Source of the DNA: UMGS1696 sp963643035 | GTDB taxonomy: Bacteria; Bacillota; Clostridia; Oscillospirales; CAG-272 | DNA length: 20,391 nt | Direction: 5' to 3' | NCBI GenBank assembly: GCA_963643035.1 | Contig: CAVIKO010000034.1 | Coordinates: 1-20,391, forward strand | Shown here: positions 6,718 to 14,004 of the stretch, one piece after another | How positions within the stretch are numbered: the first letter of the stretch is position 1 | Layout: each line of letters begins with the position of its first letter | The notes under the pieces: model-generated | Database searches by the model: none | Told to the model about the DNA's origin: nothing | The model's input: the letters and a program-made list of their open reading frames with translations, nothing else | Made by a program: the position numbers and the translations under genes

Positions 6718-9024
6718 ATGATGACACAAAAATACACGGTTGGCGGGATGAGCTGCTCAGCCTGCTCGGCGGCGGTGGACAGAGCGGTACGGCAGGTGGA
6801 CGGCGTGGAGGATGTTTCGGTCAGCCTGATGGCAAACCGAATGACAGTCCGATACGATCCCGAAAAAACAAACGACGACACAATCTGCACCGCCGTTGCA
6901 CGGGCAGGATACAGCGCGATCGTAGACGACGGTACACCGCGTGAGAATCCGGACGAGGTGCGGTACCGCGATCTGTGCAGACGGCTGTGGAAATCAGTCG
7001 TTTTCGCACTGGTTATGATGTACGTGACGATGGGCCACATGATCGGTTTGCCGCTGCCGCCCATTATCGATCCGAATGCCGGAGCGTTGACCCCGCTTTG
7101 GAACGGGCTTCTCCAGCTTTGTCTCGCCTTCCCGGTAATGTGGATCAACCGGAGCTACTACCGGGACGGACTGCGCGGTGCGATCCACGGCAGTGCGAAC
7201 ATGAACACGCTGATTGCGCTCGGTTCCGGCACATCCTTCCTCTACGGGATCTATGTGCTTGTAAAAATGGCACTCGGCGCGGCAGGCGGGGCAACCATCA
7301 TGCACCTGTCGCACGAGCTGCATTTTGAATCGGTAACGATGATTTTAGCCCTCATCACAGTGGGACGGACATTGGAACTGCGGGCAAGACGGCGTACCTC
7401 GGACGCGGTACGGAAGCTCTTGGATCTGGCACCGAAAACAGCGGAGGTGCGGCGCGGCAACGAGATTGTGACGATCCCGGCGGACACGCTTGTCTCCGGA
7501 GACATCGTGCTGATCCGGGCAGGCGGCGGTATCCCGTGCGACGGTGTGATTTTGACAGGGGGCGGTGCCTCTGACGAAAGTGTGATCACGGGCGAAAGCG
7601 TACCTGTGGAAAAAAACGCGGGTGACACGCTGATCTGCGGGACGATCCTTGTGACGGGATACGCAGAAATGCGGGCAGAATCGGTTGGCGAAGAGACGAC
7701 GGTAGCAAAAATCGCGGCGATGGTGGAAGAGGCTGCGACCTCCAAAGCTCCGGTACAGAAGCTGGCGGACAAAATCAGCAGGATCTTCGTGCCGGTGGTC
7801 TGCTCCATCGCGCTGGTGACATTTATCCTCTGGTGGGGCCTATCGGGCAATCTGGACACGGCAGTGAGCTTCGGCATTTCGGTTCTGGTAATATCGTGCC
7901 CGTGCGCGCTCGGACTTGCGTCCCCGACGGCAATCATGTGCGGCATCGGACGCGGTGCGGAATGTGGCATCCTCATCAAAAGCGCAGACGCCATTGACGC
8001 GCTGAACAAGGCGAATGTGGTGACGCTCGACAAGACGGGGACAATCACGGAGGGCAGGATGGAGCTTACGGAAATCTATCCGGTGGGCGAGATGCCAAAG
8101 GATGTCCTTGCGGCATACGGCGCGGCGCTGGAATCGGCAAGCGAGCATCCGATCGGGCGCGCAATCGTCTCCGCGTACACCGGGGAAATACCGGAATGTA
8201 CCGACTATGATGTGACCTTTGGCGGCGGCGTTTCCGGCGTGATCGATGGCAGGCGGTACTTCTGCGGAAACGCATCGTACCTCGCCTCGGTCGGGATCGG
8301 CGGAATAGAGGATACAATCCGGGAAATCGCCGACGATCTGGCGCGGCGCGGACTGACCCCGGTCTATTTTGCGCGCGAACAAGTCAAGTTCGCGTGCGAA
8401 CGGGATGAAGGCGCGTGCGAACGGATCGAGGGCGTATTCGCGATCGGCGACCGGATCAAGGCGACCAGTCCCGCGGCGGTGCAGTCGATGCGCACGGCAG
8501 GCTGCGAGGTTGTTATGCTGACAGGCGACAATCCGGTGACAGCGGAGGCGATCGCGAAGGAAGCAGGGATCACGCGGGTCGTAGCACAGGTCAAGCCAGA
8601 GGGCAAGGCGGCTGTGGTCGAAAGTCTCATGGACGGCAGCTATTTCGGTGATACCGTGCGGCGGACGGTCGTGATGGTCGGCGACGGTGTGAACGATGCG
8701 CCCGCGCTCGCCAAAGCAGACTGCGGCATTGCGATTGGTCAAGGAACGGATATAGCGATTGCTTCGGCGGGTGTGGTACTGGTACGCAGTGATCTTGGCG
8801 ATGCGGCGCGGGCAATCCGGCTCAGCCGTGCCATCATGCGCAACGTGGCGGAGAACCTCCTGTGGGCATTCCTATACAACCTGATCTGCATCCCGATCGC
8901 GGCAGGACTTCTCTACCCTCTGTTCCAGCTCAAGCTGACCCCAATGATTGCCGCCGCTGCGATGTCTCTATCCAGCGTCTGTGTCGTCCTGAACGCGCTT
9001 CGGCTGCGCAGATGGCGCGGATAA
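6718..9024 (+). CDS. copA: Copper-exporting P1B-type ATPase
   Basis: Integral membrane pump that exports Cu(I) at the cost of ATP. The 768-residue protein has one N-terminal heavy-metal domain with GMSCSAC (Cys13, Cys16), eight predicted membrane helices, the metal-site CPC at 394-396 (ISCPCALGLASP), the phosphorylated Asp438 in DKTGT, SEHPIGRA in the nucleotide domain, TGDNPVTAEA and GDGVNDAPAL (655 onwards). The last helices carry YNLICIPIAAGLLYP and MSLSSVCVVLNALRL, the PIB-1 signature of Cu(I) transport. GAGAGGG precedes two adjacent ATG codons (6718, 6721); either could be used. Odd: residues 552-572 are three tandem 7-residue units (AREQVKF, ACERDEG, ACERIEG), the last two near-identical in DNA. 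copZ follows 152 bases later. Confidence 0.96.
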   Translation: MMTQKYTVGGMSCSACSAAVDRAVRQVDGVEDVSVSLMANRMTVRYDPEKTNDDTICTAVARAGYSAIVDDGTPRENPDEVRYRDLCRRLWKSVVFALVMMYVTMGHMIGLPLPPIIDPNAGALTPLWNGLLQLCLAFPVMWINRSYYRDGLRGAIHGSANMNTLIALGSGTSFLYGIYVLVKMALGAAGGATIMHLSHELHFESVTMILALITVGRTLELRARRRTSDAVRKLLDLAPKTAEVRRGNEIVTIPADTLVSGDIVLIRAGGGIPCDGVILTGGGASDESVITGESVPVEKNAGDTLICGTILVTGYAEMRAESVGEETTVAKIAAMVEEAATSKAPVQKLADKISRIFVPVVCSIALVTFILWWGLSGNLDTAVSFGISVLVISCPCALGLASPTAIMCGIGRGAECGILIKSADAIDALNKANVVTLDKTGTITEGRMELTEIYPVGEMPKDVLAAYGAALESASEHPIGRAIVSAYTGEIPECTDYDVTFGGGVSGVIDGRRYFCGNASYLASVGIGGIEDTIREIADDLARRGLTPVYFAREQVKFACERDEGACERIEGVFAIGDRIKATSPAAVQSMRTAGCEVVMLTGDNPVTAEAIAKEAGITRVVAQVKPEGKAAVVESLMDGSYFGDTVRRTVVMVGDGVNDAPALAKADCGIAIGQGTDIAIASAGVVLVRSDLGDAARAIRLSRAIMRNVAENLLWAFLYNLICIPIAAGLLYPLFQLKLTPMIAAAAMSLSSVCVVLNALRLRRWRG
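8371..8433 (+). repeat. Three tandem 21-bp units inside copA
   Basis: Units at 8371, 8392 and 8413; units two and three are GCGTGCGAACGGGATGAAGG-like and differ at a few bases, unit one is more diverged. The length is a multiple of three, so the frame is kept, adding seven residues per copy between the nucleotide-binding domain and the TGDN segment. Confidence 0.6.
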
Positions 9025-9100
9025 GGGGAGTACGGGACTTTCCAAACCAATGCAGTCTTTTCACGGGAACGTTTGGTTTTCCACTCGTTTTATACATCAC

Positions 9101-9140
9101 TTAAGGAAACGCTGTGACGATGGATTCAGCGCATCCTTAA
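9101..9140 (+). repeat. Palindromic intergenic repeat, copy 3 (clearest)
   Basis: TTAAGGAAACGCTG (9101-9114) and CAGCGCATCCTTAA (9127-9140) are arms of a palindrome: TTAAGGA and GCTG pair, separated by a 3-base mismatch bubble. It lies between copA and copZ. Confidence 0.7.
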
Positions 9141-9176
9141 ATGGTTTAAATTTCTTATATTATAGGAGGAAATGTT

Positions 9177-9395
9177 ATGTTATTCGGCAAGAAAAAGCTC
9201 ATCCAGCTGGTGATTGAGGGGATGCACTGCTCGAATTGTGTAGAGAAGGTGCAGAATGCGCTCAAGCTTCTGGGATGCAAGGCAGACATTGATTTGAAGC
9301 TCGGCAAGGCAAGCATCACCTGCCCGGAATCGCTCGATGTGGATGCGATTGTGAAGGCGATCTCCGCCCTCGGATTCACAGCAAAAGAGCAGTAA
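9177..9395 (+). CDS. copZ: Copper chaperone (heavy-metal-associated domain protein)
   Basis: A 72-residue single heavy-metal-associated domain with the metal-binding motif GMHCSNC, near the usual 65-75 residue size of CopZ. It has the beta-alpha-beta pattern LIQLVIEGM / CVEKVQNALKLL / ADIDLKLGKASITC and ends ALGFTAKEQ. The family binds Cu(I) in the cytoplasm and hands it to CopA; its placement 152 bases after copA supports this. The start is well supported by AGGAGG eight bases before the ATG. A TATATTAT-like sequence just upstream could be its own -10 box, so separate expression is possible. A hairpin follows it. Metals other than copper, such as zinc or mercury, cannot be excluded from this domain alone. 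Confidence 0.9.
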   Translation: MLFGKKKLIQLVIEGMHCSNCVEKVQNALKLLGCKADIDLKLGKASITCPESLDVDAIVKAISALGFTAKEQ

Positions 9396-9410
9396 TCGGC
9401 AATAGAACAG

Positions 9411-9458
9411 AGAGCCGCACGGTCATGTGGAAGCACATCTCCGTGCGGCTCTGCTTTT
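9411..9458 (+). terminator. Terminator after copZ
   Basis: AGAGCCGCACGG (9411-9422) pairs perfectly with CCGTGCGGCTCT (9441-9452), with an inner ATGTG/CACAT stem, then GCTTTT. The stem is long, the T-run short. Confidence 0.8.
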
Positions 9459-9583
9459 GAAAGAACAACACTATTTTTGTATCTTTTCCACATTTATGAA
9501 TCTCGTCCCCCCCCCTGTGTAAGATTTTCCTCTGTATACTCTGTCAATTTCAAATTTTTTGTGATGGAAATTCAGTGAAAGTA

Positions 9584-9612
9584 TTGACAATTCGTGTAGA
9601 AAAGATTATAAT
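9584..9612 (+). promoter_or_regulatory. Consensus sigma-A promoter of the CBM9-like secreted protein gene
   Basis: Perfect TTGACA (9584-9589), 17-base spacer, TATAAT (9607-9612). The surrounding DNA is AT-rich. Transcription would begin near 9619, about 105 bases before the coding region. Confidence 0.9.
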
Positions 9613-9625
9613 AGCATCATCACAT

Positions 9626-9668
9626 AAAGTTGCCGTCGCTTTGTTCAACAGAGCGGCATGCAAACTTT
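9626..9668 (+). promoter_or_regulatory. 5' leader hairpin of the secreted protein mRNA
   Basis: AAAGTT/AACTTT closes a stem containing GCCG and GCTTTGTT paired with AACAGAGCGGC, close to the predicted 5' end of the transcript. No T-run follows. It may protect an abundant mRNA from decay; that role is inference. Confidence 0.45.
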
Positions 9669-9722
9669 TATGAGAAATCGAGCTGAAACAAAATATGTTT
9701 TTCAGAAAGGAAAGTAAAAACC

Positions 9723-10514
9723 ATGAAAAAGGCTCTCTCTCTGGTTCTTGCCATTCTTCTTGTAATGGCACTGGCTGTTGCTGCATCCGCGGGTGTTGTA
9801 AACGGCGAAATTCTCAACGGTACGCCCGTTGTAGACGGCGAACTCGATGATATCTACACCCAGTCCGCACATTTCGTTCTTGATATGAACGCTGTGTATC
9901 CGTGGGGCAGCGGCGATCTCGCAAATGAAAGCGAAGCAAACGCATACTTCCTCTGGGATGCTGACTATCTCTATGTTTGCATCACCGGCGTTGACGATTC
10001 CCCGTTCTCCGATCCCGATAAGGGCTGGCAGAACGATGCTGCTGAACTTTGGTTCATCGATGAGAATCTGAAGTTCAAGGTACACATGGCTGCTGACGGC
10101 AACTTCTTCCTCGGTACTGACGCTGACGGTGCTGTTGCTTGGGAAAAGGGTTTTGATGCCTCTAAGTACGCCGCTGTACAGAACGACGACGGTTGGGTAG
10201 TGGAAGCTGCACTTCCGATGAACGGCCTCGCTGCCGGCAAGTCCTTTGACTTCACACTCCAGGTAAACAACGTATATGACAGCGAAAAGGCAAACGGTAT
10301 CGCCATCGGTTCTCAGAGCCCGGAAGAAACCCTCAAATGCGTTGCTGACGCCGTTGTTGTTGCTGCACCTGAGACCGAAGCTCCTGCTGCTGAAGTAGTG
10401 GATGTTGCTGCTGAAACCGTTGTAGAAGCTCCGAAGACCTTCGATGCCGGCATCATCGCTGCTGTTGCCGCTATCGTTTCTGCGGCTGGCTACGCTGTTT
10501 CCAAGAAGCACTAA
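9723..10514 (+). CDS. Secreted CBM9/DOMON-like sugar-binding-type protein with C-terminal membrane segment
   Basis: 263 residues. A signal peptide (MKK then a hydrophobic core, likely cut after ASA near residue 23) is followed by one beta-sandwich domain: PVVDGELDDIYTQSA, YFLWDADYLYVCITGVDDSP, DAAELWFIDEN and a WVVEAALPMNGL strand, the pattern of family 9 carbohydrate-binding/DOMON-like domains. Then come an Ala/Glu/Val/Pro-rich linker and a C-terminal tail PKTFDAG (from residue 237), a hydrophobic segment and SKKH, which looks like a surface-sorting or membrane-anchor signal. The codon use differs from its neighbours (many GCT, GTT, GAA), and promoter, leader hairpin and AGAAAGGAAAG site are strong, suggesting high expression. 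The ligand is unknown; sugar or heme/other binding are both possible. It may be a major cell-surface protein. Confidence 0.85.
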   Translation: MKKALSLVLAILLVMALAVAASAGVVNGEILNGTPVVDGELDDIYTQSAHFVLDMNAVYPWGSGDLANESEANAYFLWDADYLYVCITGVDDSPFSDPDKGWQNDAAELWFIDENLKFKVHMAADGNFFLGTDADGAVAWEKGFDASKYAAVQNDDGWVVEAALPMNGLAAGKSFDFTLQVNNVYDSEKANGIAIGSQSPEETLKCVADAVVVAAPETEAPAAEVVDVAAETVVEAPKTFDAGIIAAVAAIVSAAGYAVSKKH

Positions 10515-10537
10515 GCCATACATACACTGAATCCTTT

Positions 10538-10569
10538 AAAGAACCCGTCCTACCGGATGGGTTCTTTTT
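10538..10569 (+). terminator. Terminator of the secreted protein gene
   Basis: AAAGAACCC (10538-10546) pairs with GGGTTCTTT (10559-10567), extended by TCC/GGA, and is followed by T residues. It lies 24 bases after the stop codon. Confidence 0.88.
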
Positions 10570-10611
10570 CCATCTGCCATTCCCGCCTGTTCCCACCGCA
10601 ATCCACAGCGC

Positions 10612-10645
10612 AAAAGAGCGACCCTCTCGCAGAGGATCGCTCTTT
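10612..10645 (-). terminator. Terminator of the convergent secreted protein gene
   Basis: AAAGAGCGACCCTCT and AGAGGATCGCTCTTT form a 15-base stem with one mismatch around the loop CGC. Read leftward it ends in TTTT. It follows the stop of the leftward gene by 50 bases. Confidence 0.75.
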
Positions 10646-10694
10646 GTGGTTTGGAAATCCGCTGTATCAATCGTACTTTTGCGCAGCGACCGTC

Positions 10695-11309
10695 TTACTG
10701 CAGCGTCTTCCTTGATGATGGAACGGCGTTACCGAAGAAAGCACTCCAATACAGATCGTGCGGGTTCAGCATCTTTCCATACGGCAAAACGGTGTGTAGG
10801 GTGAGATCCGCATCCGAGGTCAGTTCCACGCGATAATAGAAGTATTCGTCCGTGTTCGCGACATCATACACCACGTACTTATCGGAATCGTACTCCTCCG
10901 CCTTTGCCGTAAGTTCCGTCCATTCCGTAGAATCCATGGAACCGTAGACCTTCAGCGTATAGGCGGTCTCGATCTTGTCGAGTACGAGCTTTTGCAGGAT
11001 GTATTCCTCCTCGCTTGCGAAGGAAACAACAGTCTTACCGGACTCATCTATTGCAAGAGTGGCAGCGGTATCCGGCAGAATGTCGAACAGTGCGCCGGTA
11101 TCCGCATCCGGAGCGGCAAAGCTGCTCTTTACGGTGATCCGATCAAGACCGCGGAATTCCGGCAGAACGACTATTTGAACCGGATTGACGGCAGCATTCT
11201 TCATGTGTTCCAGAGGATCGTAACGCTGGGGCGTGTATACAGCGGAAGCCGGCAGCACCATCGCCGCACAAAGGCCGGCCGCACAGAGTACTTTTGCGAA
11301 TTTCTTCAT
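10695..11309 (-). CDS. Small secreted protein, possible discoidin (F5/8 type C)-like domain
   Basis: 204 residues with a clear signal peptide (MKKFAKVLCAAGLCAAMVLPASA, cleavage near 23), GGGAGG before the ATG and no transmembrane segment or anchor afterwards. After a short Tyr/Pro-containing stretch comes a beta-rich region; the segment with TLKVYGSMDSTEWTELT, EYDSDKYVVYDV and DEYFYYRVELTSD resembles the strands of a coagulation-factor 5/8 C (discoidin) carbohydrate-binding fold, where a 'stands-for-substitution' WTEL / YYRVEL pattern is typical. The match is weak and incomplete, so I call this only similarity. It is transcribed towards the CBM9-like gene, with back-to-back terminators between them, so both may serve the cell surface but are controlled separately. 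Confidence 0.7.
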   Translation of the reverse strand: MKKFAKVLCAAGLCAAMVLPASAVYTPQRYDPLEHMKNAAVNPVQIVVLPEFRGLDRITVKSSFAAPDADTGALFDILPDTAATLAIDESGKTVVSFASEEEYILQKLVLDKIETAYTLKVYGSMDSTEWTELTAKAEEYDSDKYVVYDVANTDEYFYYRVELTSDADLTLHTVLPYGKMLNPHDLYWSAFFGNAVPSSRKTLQ

Positions 11310-11367
11310 ACAGGGACCTCCCTTTTGACGTAAAAATGTGGTATCGGCATCTCATTCCGATGACTAT

Positions 11368-11396
11368 ATTATATCATAGCAATCCATGAAAAACAA
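11368..11396 (-). promoter_or_regulatory. Promoter of the small secreted protein
   Basis: Read leftward: TTGTTT (11391-11396), 17-base spacer, TATAAT (11368-11373). The -35 box is imperfect, the -10 perfect; the gene starts about 58 bases downstream. Confidence 0.7.
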
Positions 11397-11508
11397 GAAA
11401 TGGTGGACAGTTTCAAAAAGTTTACATTATGGGATTCCTTATCCGCACCACGTACCGGAGCCATCACAGAAAATTTACGCTTTTTCCGCAGCACATCCGT
11501 TTCGGCTC

Positions 11509-11537
11509 TTGCATAATCCATCGATTACTGCTATAAT
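11509..11537 (+). promoter_or_regulatory. Promoter of the polysaccharide deacetylase gene
   Basis: TTGCAT (11509-11514), 17-base spacer, TATAAT (11532-11537); the coding start is 64 bases after the -10 box. Confidence 0.75.
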
Positions 11538-11584
11538 GTACGTGCATGGGTTGTCCCCATAGGGCAACCGCGATCCTCCTATGC

Positions 11585-11592
11585 AAAGGAGA
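11585..11592 (+). promoter_or_regulatory. Ribosome binding site that fixes a TTG start
   Basis: AAAGGAGA lies eight bases before the TTG at 11601; no in-frame ATG exists nearby upstream, so the deacetylase uses TTG. Confidence 0.75.
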
Positions 11593-11600
11593 AAATTCTC

Positions 11601-12812
11601 TTGAAAAACACAGCAAAACGGCGCATTCAGAAGTGGTTTTCCGTCCGTGTCGCCGCGCTGACTTTTTTATGTACACTGCTCATCGTCTATGGTGTATGCG
11701 TGTATGTCTTCCAGGATTTTGTATTTCTCGACAAGCCCGGTCACGACACCCCGTCGGACACCCCTGTCCTTCTCGCGCCCACCGCTGCCGATACCCCCAT
11801 GCTGACCCGTTTTCCCCACCGCGAAGGTCCCGCCGATCCGTTGTCCGGCACATATCGCGCTGTTGTTTCCGATGAAAACAGTCTTGGCTGTGCGGGCGTC
11901 ACCGCCGGCTATGTCCGCCTGTCCTACGGAATTTTCGATACGCTCCCGAACGCGGAAACAATCCTGACCGCCGCAGGGGTATCCTATACCGTGGAGGAAG
12001 TCTACGCGAGTGTTCCCGTCGGCTATGTGCAGTCCATCACTTACGCCGGATTTTCCACAGGTGACAGCACCGGCGCGTCCGATGGTCTGTGGTGCAATCC
12101 CGAGGTGCCGGTCACCCTTCACGTCAGCGGAAAGAAACCAACAGCGGAAGGCACAGAAACAGAAAACGATCCCGCGCAGAAAATCTATATCACCTTCGAC
12201 GATGGTCCAAGCGCATATACCGATGAGATTCTGCGCATCCTCGCCCGATACGGTGCACGCGCCACCTTCTTTACCCTCGGCAAAAATATCGACAAGTACC
12301 CTGCACAGGCCGGAAATATCCAGAAATGGGGCAACCTCCTCGCAAGCCATGGCTACTCCCACGACTACAATGCGATCTATGGTTCCGCCGACGCGCTGCA
12401 AAGCGATCTCATCCTGTGGGAAGCCGCCGTGCAGAATGCGGGCGCGTGGGACGGCGTCAAGAATTTCCCCGCTTTCCGATTTCCCGGCGGCTCCAAGAGC
12501 AGATATTTCGACACCGCGACCAGGCAGGCAATGTTCGATATGCTCCACGGCAGAGGATACTCCGTCTACGACTGGAATGTCCTCACCAATGACGGTCTGC
12601 TCTTCCAATGTCCCGACGGTATGCCGATCCTCACCTATCTGAAGGAAACCTTTGACGAAACCTGGGCATCCTCCGCCAAGACTAAAGTCGTCCTCATGCA
12701 CGACAGCCAGGAATATACCGTGGAGCTTCTGCCGTATATTCTCCGATACTGCATAGCACAAGGCTACACTTTCGCCACACTCGATGAAATGGGAGAGGAA
12801 TTCAAATATTGA
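11601..12812 (+). CDS. Membrane-anchored polysaccharide (peptidoglycan-type) deacetylase, NodB domain, with PASTA-like module
   Basis: 403 residues, TTG start. A cationic N-terminus (KRRIQKW) and one membrane helix (about 17-37) place the rest outside the cell. Residues about 100-170 (ETILTAAGVSYTVEEV, VPVGYVQSI, VPVTLHVSG) resemble a PASTA-type domain, which in other proteins binds peptidoglycan. The NodB deacetylase domain follows: TFDDGPS at 198 (catalytic Asp200 and metal ligand Asp201), the metal histidines His250 and His254 in SHGYSH, the FRFPGG motif, YDWNV and LMHD with the last catalytic His. All canonical residues are present; only the usual S/T after the first histidine is Gly. The enzyme would remove acetyl groups from GlcNAc or MurNAc in the wall, often for lysozyme resistance; the exact sugar is not decidable. 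Confidence 0.9.
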   Translation: MKNTAKRRIQKWFSVRVAALTFLCTLLIVYGVCVYVFQDFVFLDKPGHDTPSDTPVLLAPTAADTPMLTRFPHREGPADPLSGTYRAVVSDENSLGCAGVTAGYVRLSYGIFDTLPNAETILTAAGVSYTVEEVYASVPVGYVQSITYAGFSTGDSTGASDGLWCNPEVPVTLHVSGKKPTAEGTETENDPAQKIYITFDDGPSAYTDEILRILARYGARATFFTLGKNIDKYPAQAGNIQKWGNLLASHGYSHDYNAIYGSADALQSDLILWEAAVQNAGAWDGVKNFPAFRFPGGSKSRYFDTATRQAMFDMLHGRGYSVYDWNVLTNDGLLFQCPDGMPILTYLKETFDETWASSAKTKVVLMHDSQEYTVELLPYILRYCIAQGYTFATLDEMGEEFKY

Positions 12813-12895
12813 GAAAGAACCGGAAGAGGAAGTTCCGCCAAGAGCACCATACGAAATTACTCTCTTCATTATTTAAATAGCTTGCGGGAGTCTGC

Positions 12896-12952
12896 ATGAA
12901 CAATCTCGTTTCCATAAGCAGCCGTCCCGTATCCCCGCTCCGTGAGGTATAA
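12896..12952 (+). CDS. Possible 18-codon leader ORF before mutY
   Basis: ATG at 12896, with GGGAG eight bases upstream, opens an 18-codon frame ending TAA, five bases before the mutY ATG; the mutY ribosome site lies within its last codons. It could couple translation to mutY. The peptide has no recognisable feature, so chance is a fair alternative. Confidence 0.2.
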   Translation: MNNLVSISSRPVSPLREV

Positions 12953-12957
12953 CCAAT

Positions 12958-14004
12958 ATGCTCCCTATCGCGCCGCCGCTTGTCGGTTGGTTTCAGATCC
13001 ATCGTCGTTCCCTGCCGTTCCGGGAGGATCCGACACCGTATCACGTCTGGGTCAGCGAGATCATGCTCCAGCAGACCCGGATGAACGCCGTGCTGCCGTA
13101 TTACGAACGGTTCATGGTGGCTCTGCCCGATATCCCCGCTCTTGCCGCTGTCCCGATCGATGCGCTGCGGCGCATCTGGCAGGGACTCGGGTACTATAGC
13201 CGCGCCATAAATTTGCAAAAAGCGGCGCAGATCGTCTGCCGGGACTATGGCGGAGAACTGCCTGCCGATTACAATCTCCTGCTCACTCTACCCGGTGTCG
13301 GTCCGTATACGGCGGGAGCCATCGCATCCATCAGCTTCGGAATCCCTGTGCCTGCCGTAGATGGAAACGTGATGCGCGTCTTTGCGCGCCTGTACGACGA
13401 CGACGGTGCCATCACCGATCCCGCTACCAAAACCCGCTTTACCGCGCGCGTCACCGAAATGCTCCCCCCGTCCGATGCGGGCGACTTCAATCAGGCACTC
13501 ATGGAGCTGGGTGCCCTCGTCTGCACCCCGCAATCCCCCGATTGCGGTCATTGTCCGCTCGCCGAGCTGTGTCTCGGTCACGCCGCCGGACATGCCACCT
13601 CTCTGCCGCGTAAAGCTCCCCAAAAAGCGCGAACCACGCAGTGTGTCACTGTAGCGATCGTGCGCTCGGAACACGGCTATCTCCTCGAAAAGCGGCCGGA
13701 ATCCGGTCTTCTTGCCGGGCTGTGGCAGCCATATGCCATCTGTGCGGATCGACACCTCACACCGGAGGAAATCGCCGCCCGGCTTACCGGACTTGGAATT
13801 ACAGCTGCATATACTGCGCCCCTGCCGGACGCACGCCATCTCTTCACACACGTTGCGTGGAACCTGCGCGGATACGCCTTTTGCGCGTCCGCCGCGGAGC
13901 CGCTGCCGGAAAATCTCCTATGGGCTGCCGACTGCACCTCGTTTGCGATTCCGTCGGCGTACCGTGTATATCGGGATTATCTTTACGGAAAGGCAATTTT
14001 ATGA
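12958..14004 (+). CDS. mutY: A/G-specific adenine glycosylase
   Basis: DNA repair enzyme that removes adenine mispaired with 8-oxoguanine. The 348-residue protein has the glycosylase core with catalytic Glu34 (SEIMLQQTR), the helix-hairpin-helix LPGVGPYTAGAI and the catalytic Asp135 (VDGNVMRVFARL). The 4Fe-4S cluster cysteines are 189, 196, 199 and 205, in the exact C-X6-C-X2-C-X5-C spacing. The C-terminal part (from about 225, VTVAIVRSEHGYLLEKRPESGLLAGLWQP) is the MutT-like domain that recognises oxidised guanine. The start has a weak ribosome site (GTGAGGT) and a stop lies four codons upstream, so the N-terminus is firm. Its stop codon overlaps the ktrB start by four bases (ATGA), so both are co-transcribed although unrelated in function. 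Confidence 0.96.
   Translation: MLPIAPPLVGWFQIHRRSLPFREDPTPYHVWVSEIMLQQTRMNAVLPYYERFMVALPDIPALAAVPIDALRRIWQGLGYYSRAINLQKAAQIVCRDYGGELPADYNLLLTLPGVGPYTAGAIASISFGIPVPAVDGNVMRVFARLYDDDGAITDPATKTRFTARVTEMLPPSDAGDFNQALMELGALVCTPQSPDCGHCPLAELCLGHAAGHATSLPRKAPQKARTTQCVTVAIVRSEHGYLLEKRPESGLLAGLWQPYAICADRHLTPEEIAARLTGLGITAAYTAPLPDARHLFTHVAWNLRGYAFCASAAEPLPENLLWAADCTSFAIPSAYRVYRDYLYGKAIL

Noticed and set aside
8371..8433. Possible CRISPR-like tandem repeat
   Set aside because: Units are contiguous with no spacers, in frame and within copA.
7840..8742. Leftward 300-codon frame opposite copA
   Set aside because: Antisense of copA, no motif, no start signals.
9702..10523. Leftward 273-codon frame opposite the CBM9-like gene
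   Set aside because: The rightward gene has signal peptide, promoter, ribosome site and terminator; the leftward frame crosses those signals.
11667..12869. Leftward 400-codon frame opposite the deacetylase
   Set aside because: Antisense to a gene with intact NodB motifs; a Gly/Ile/Val-rich composition typical of shadow frames.
13641..14000. N-terminal extension of ktrB by 120 codons
   Set aside because: Overlaps mutY in another frame; the ATG at 14001 has its own ribosome site and standard KtrB start.
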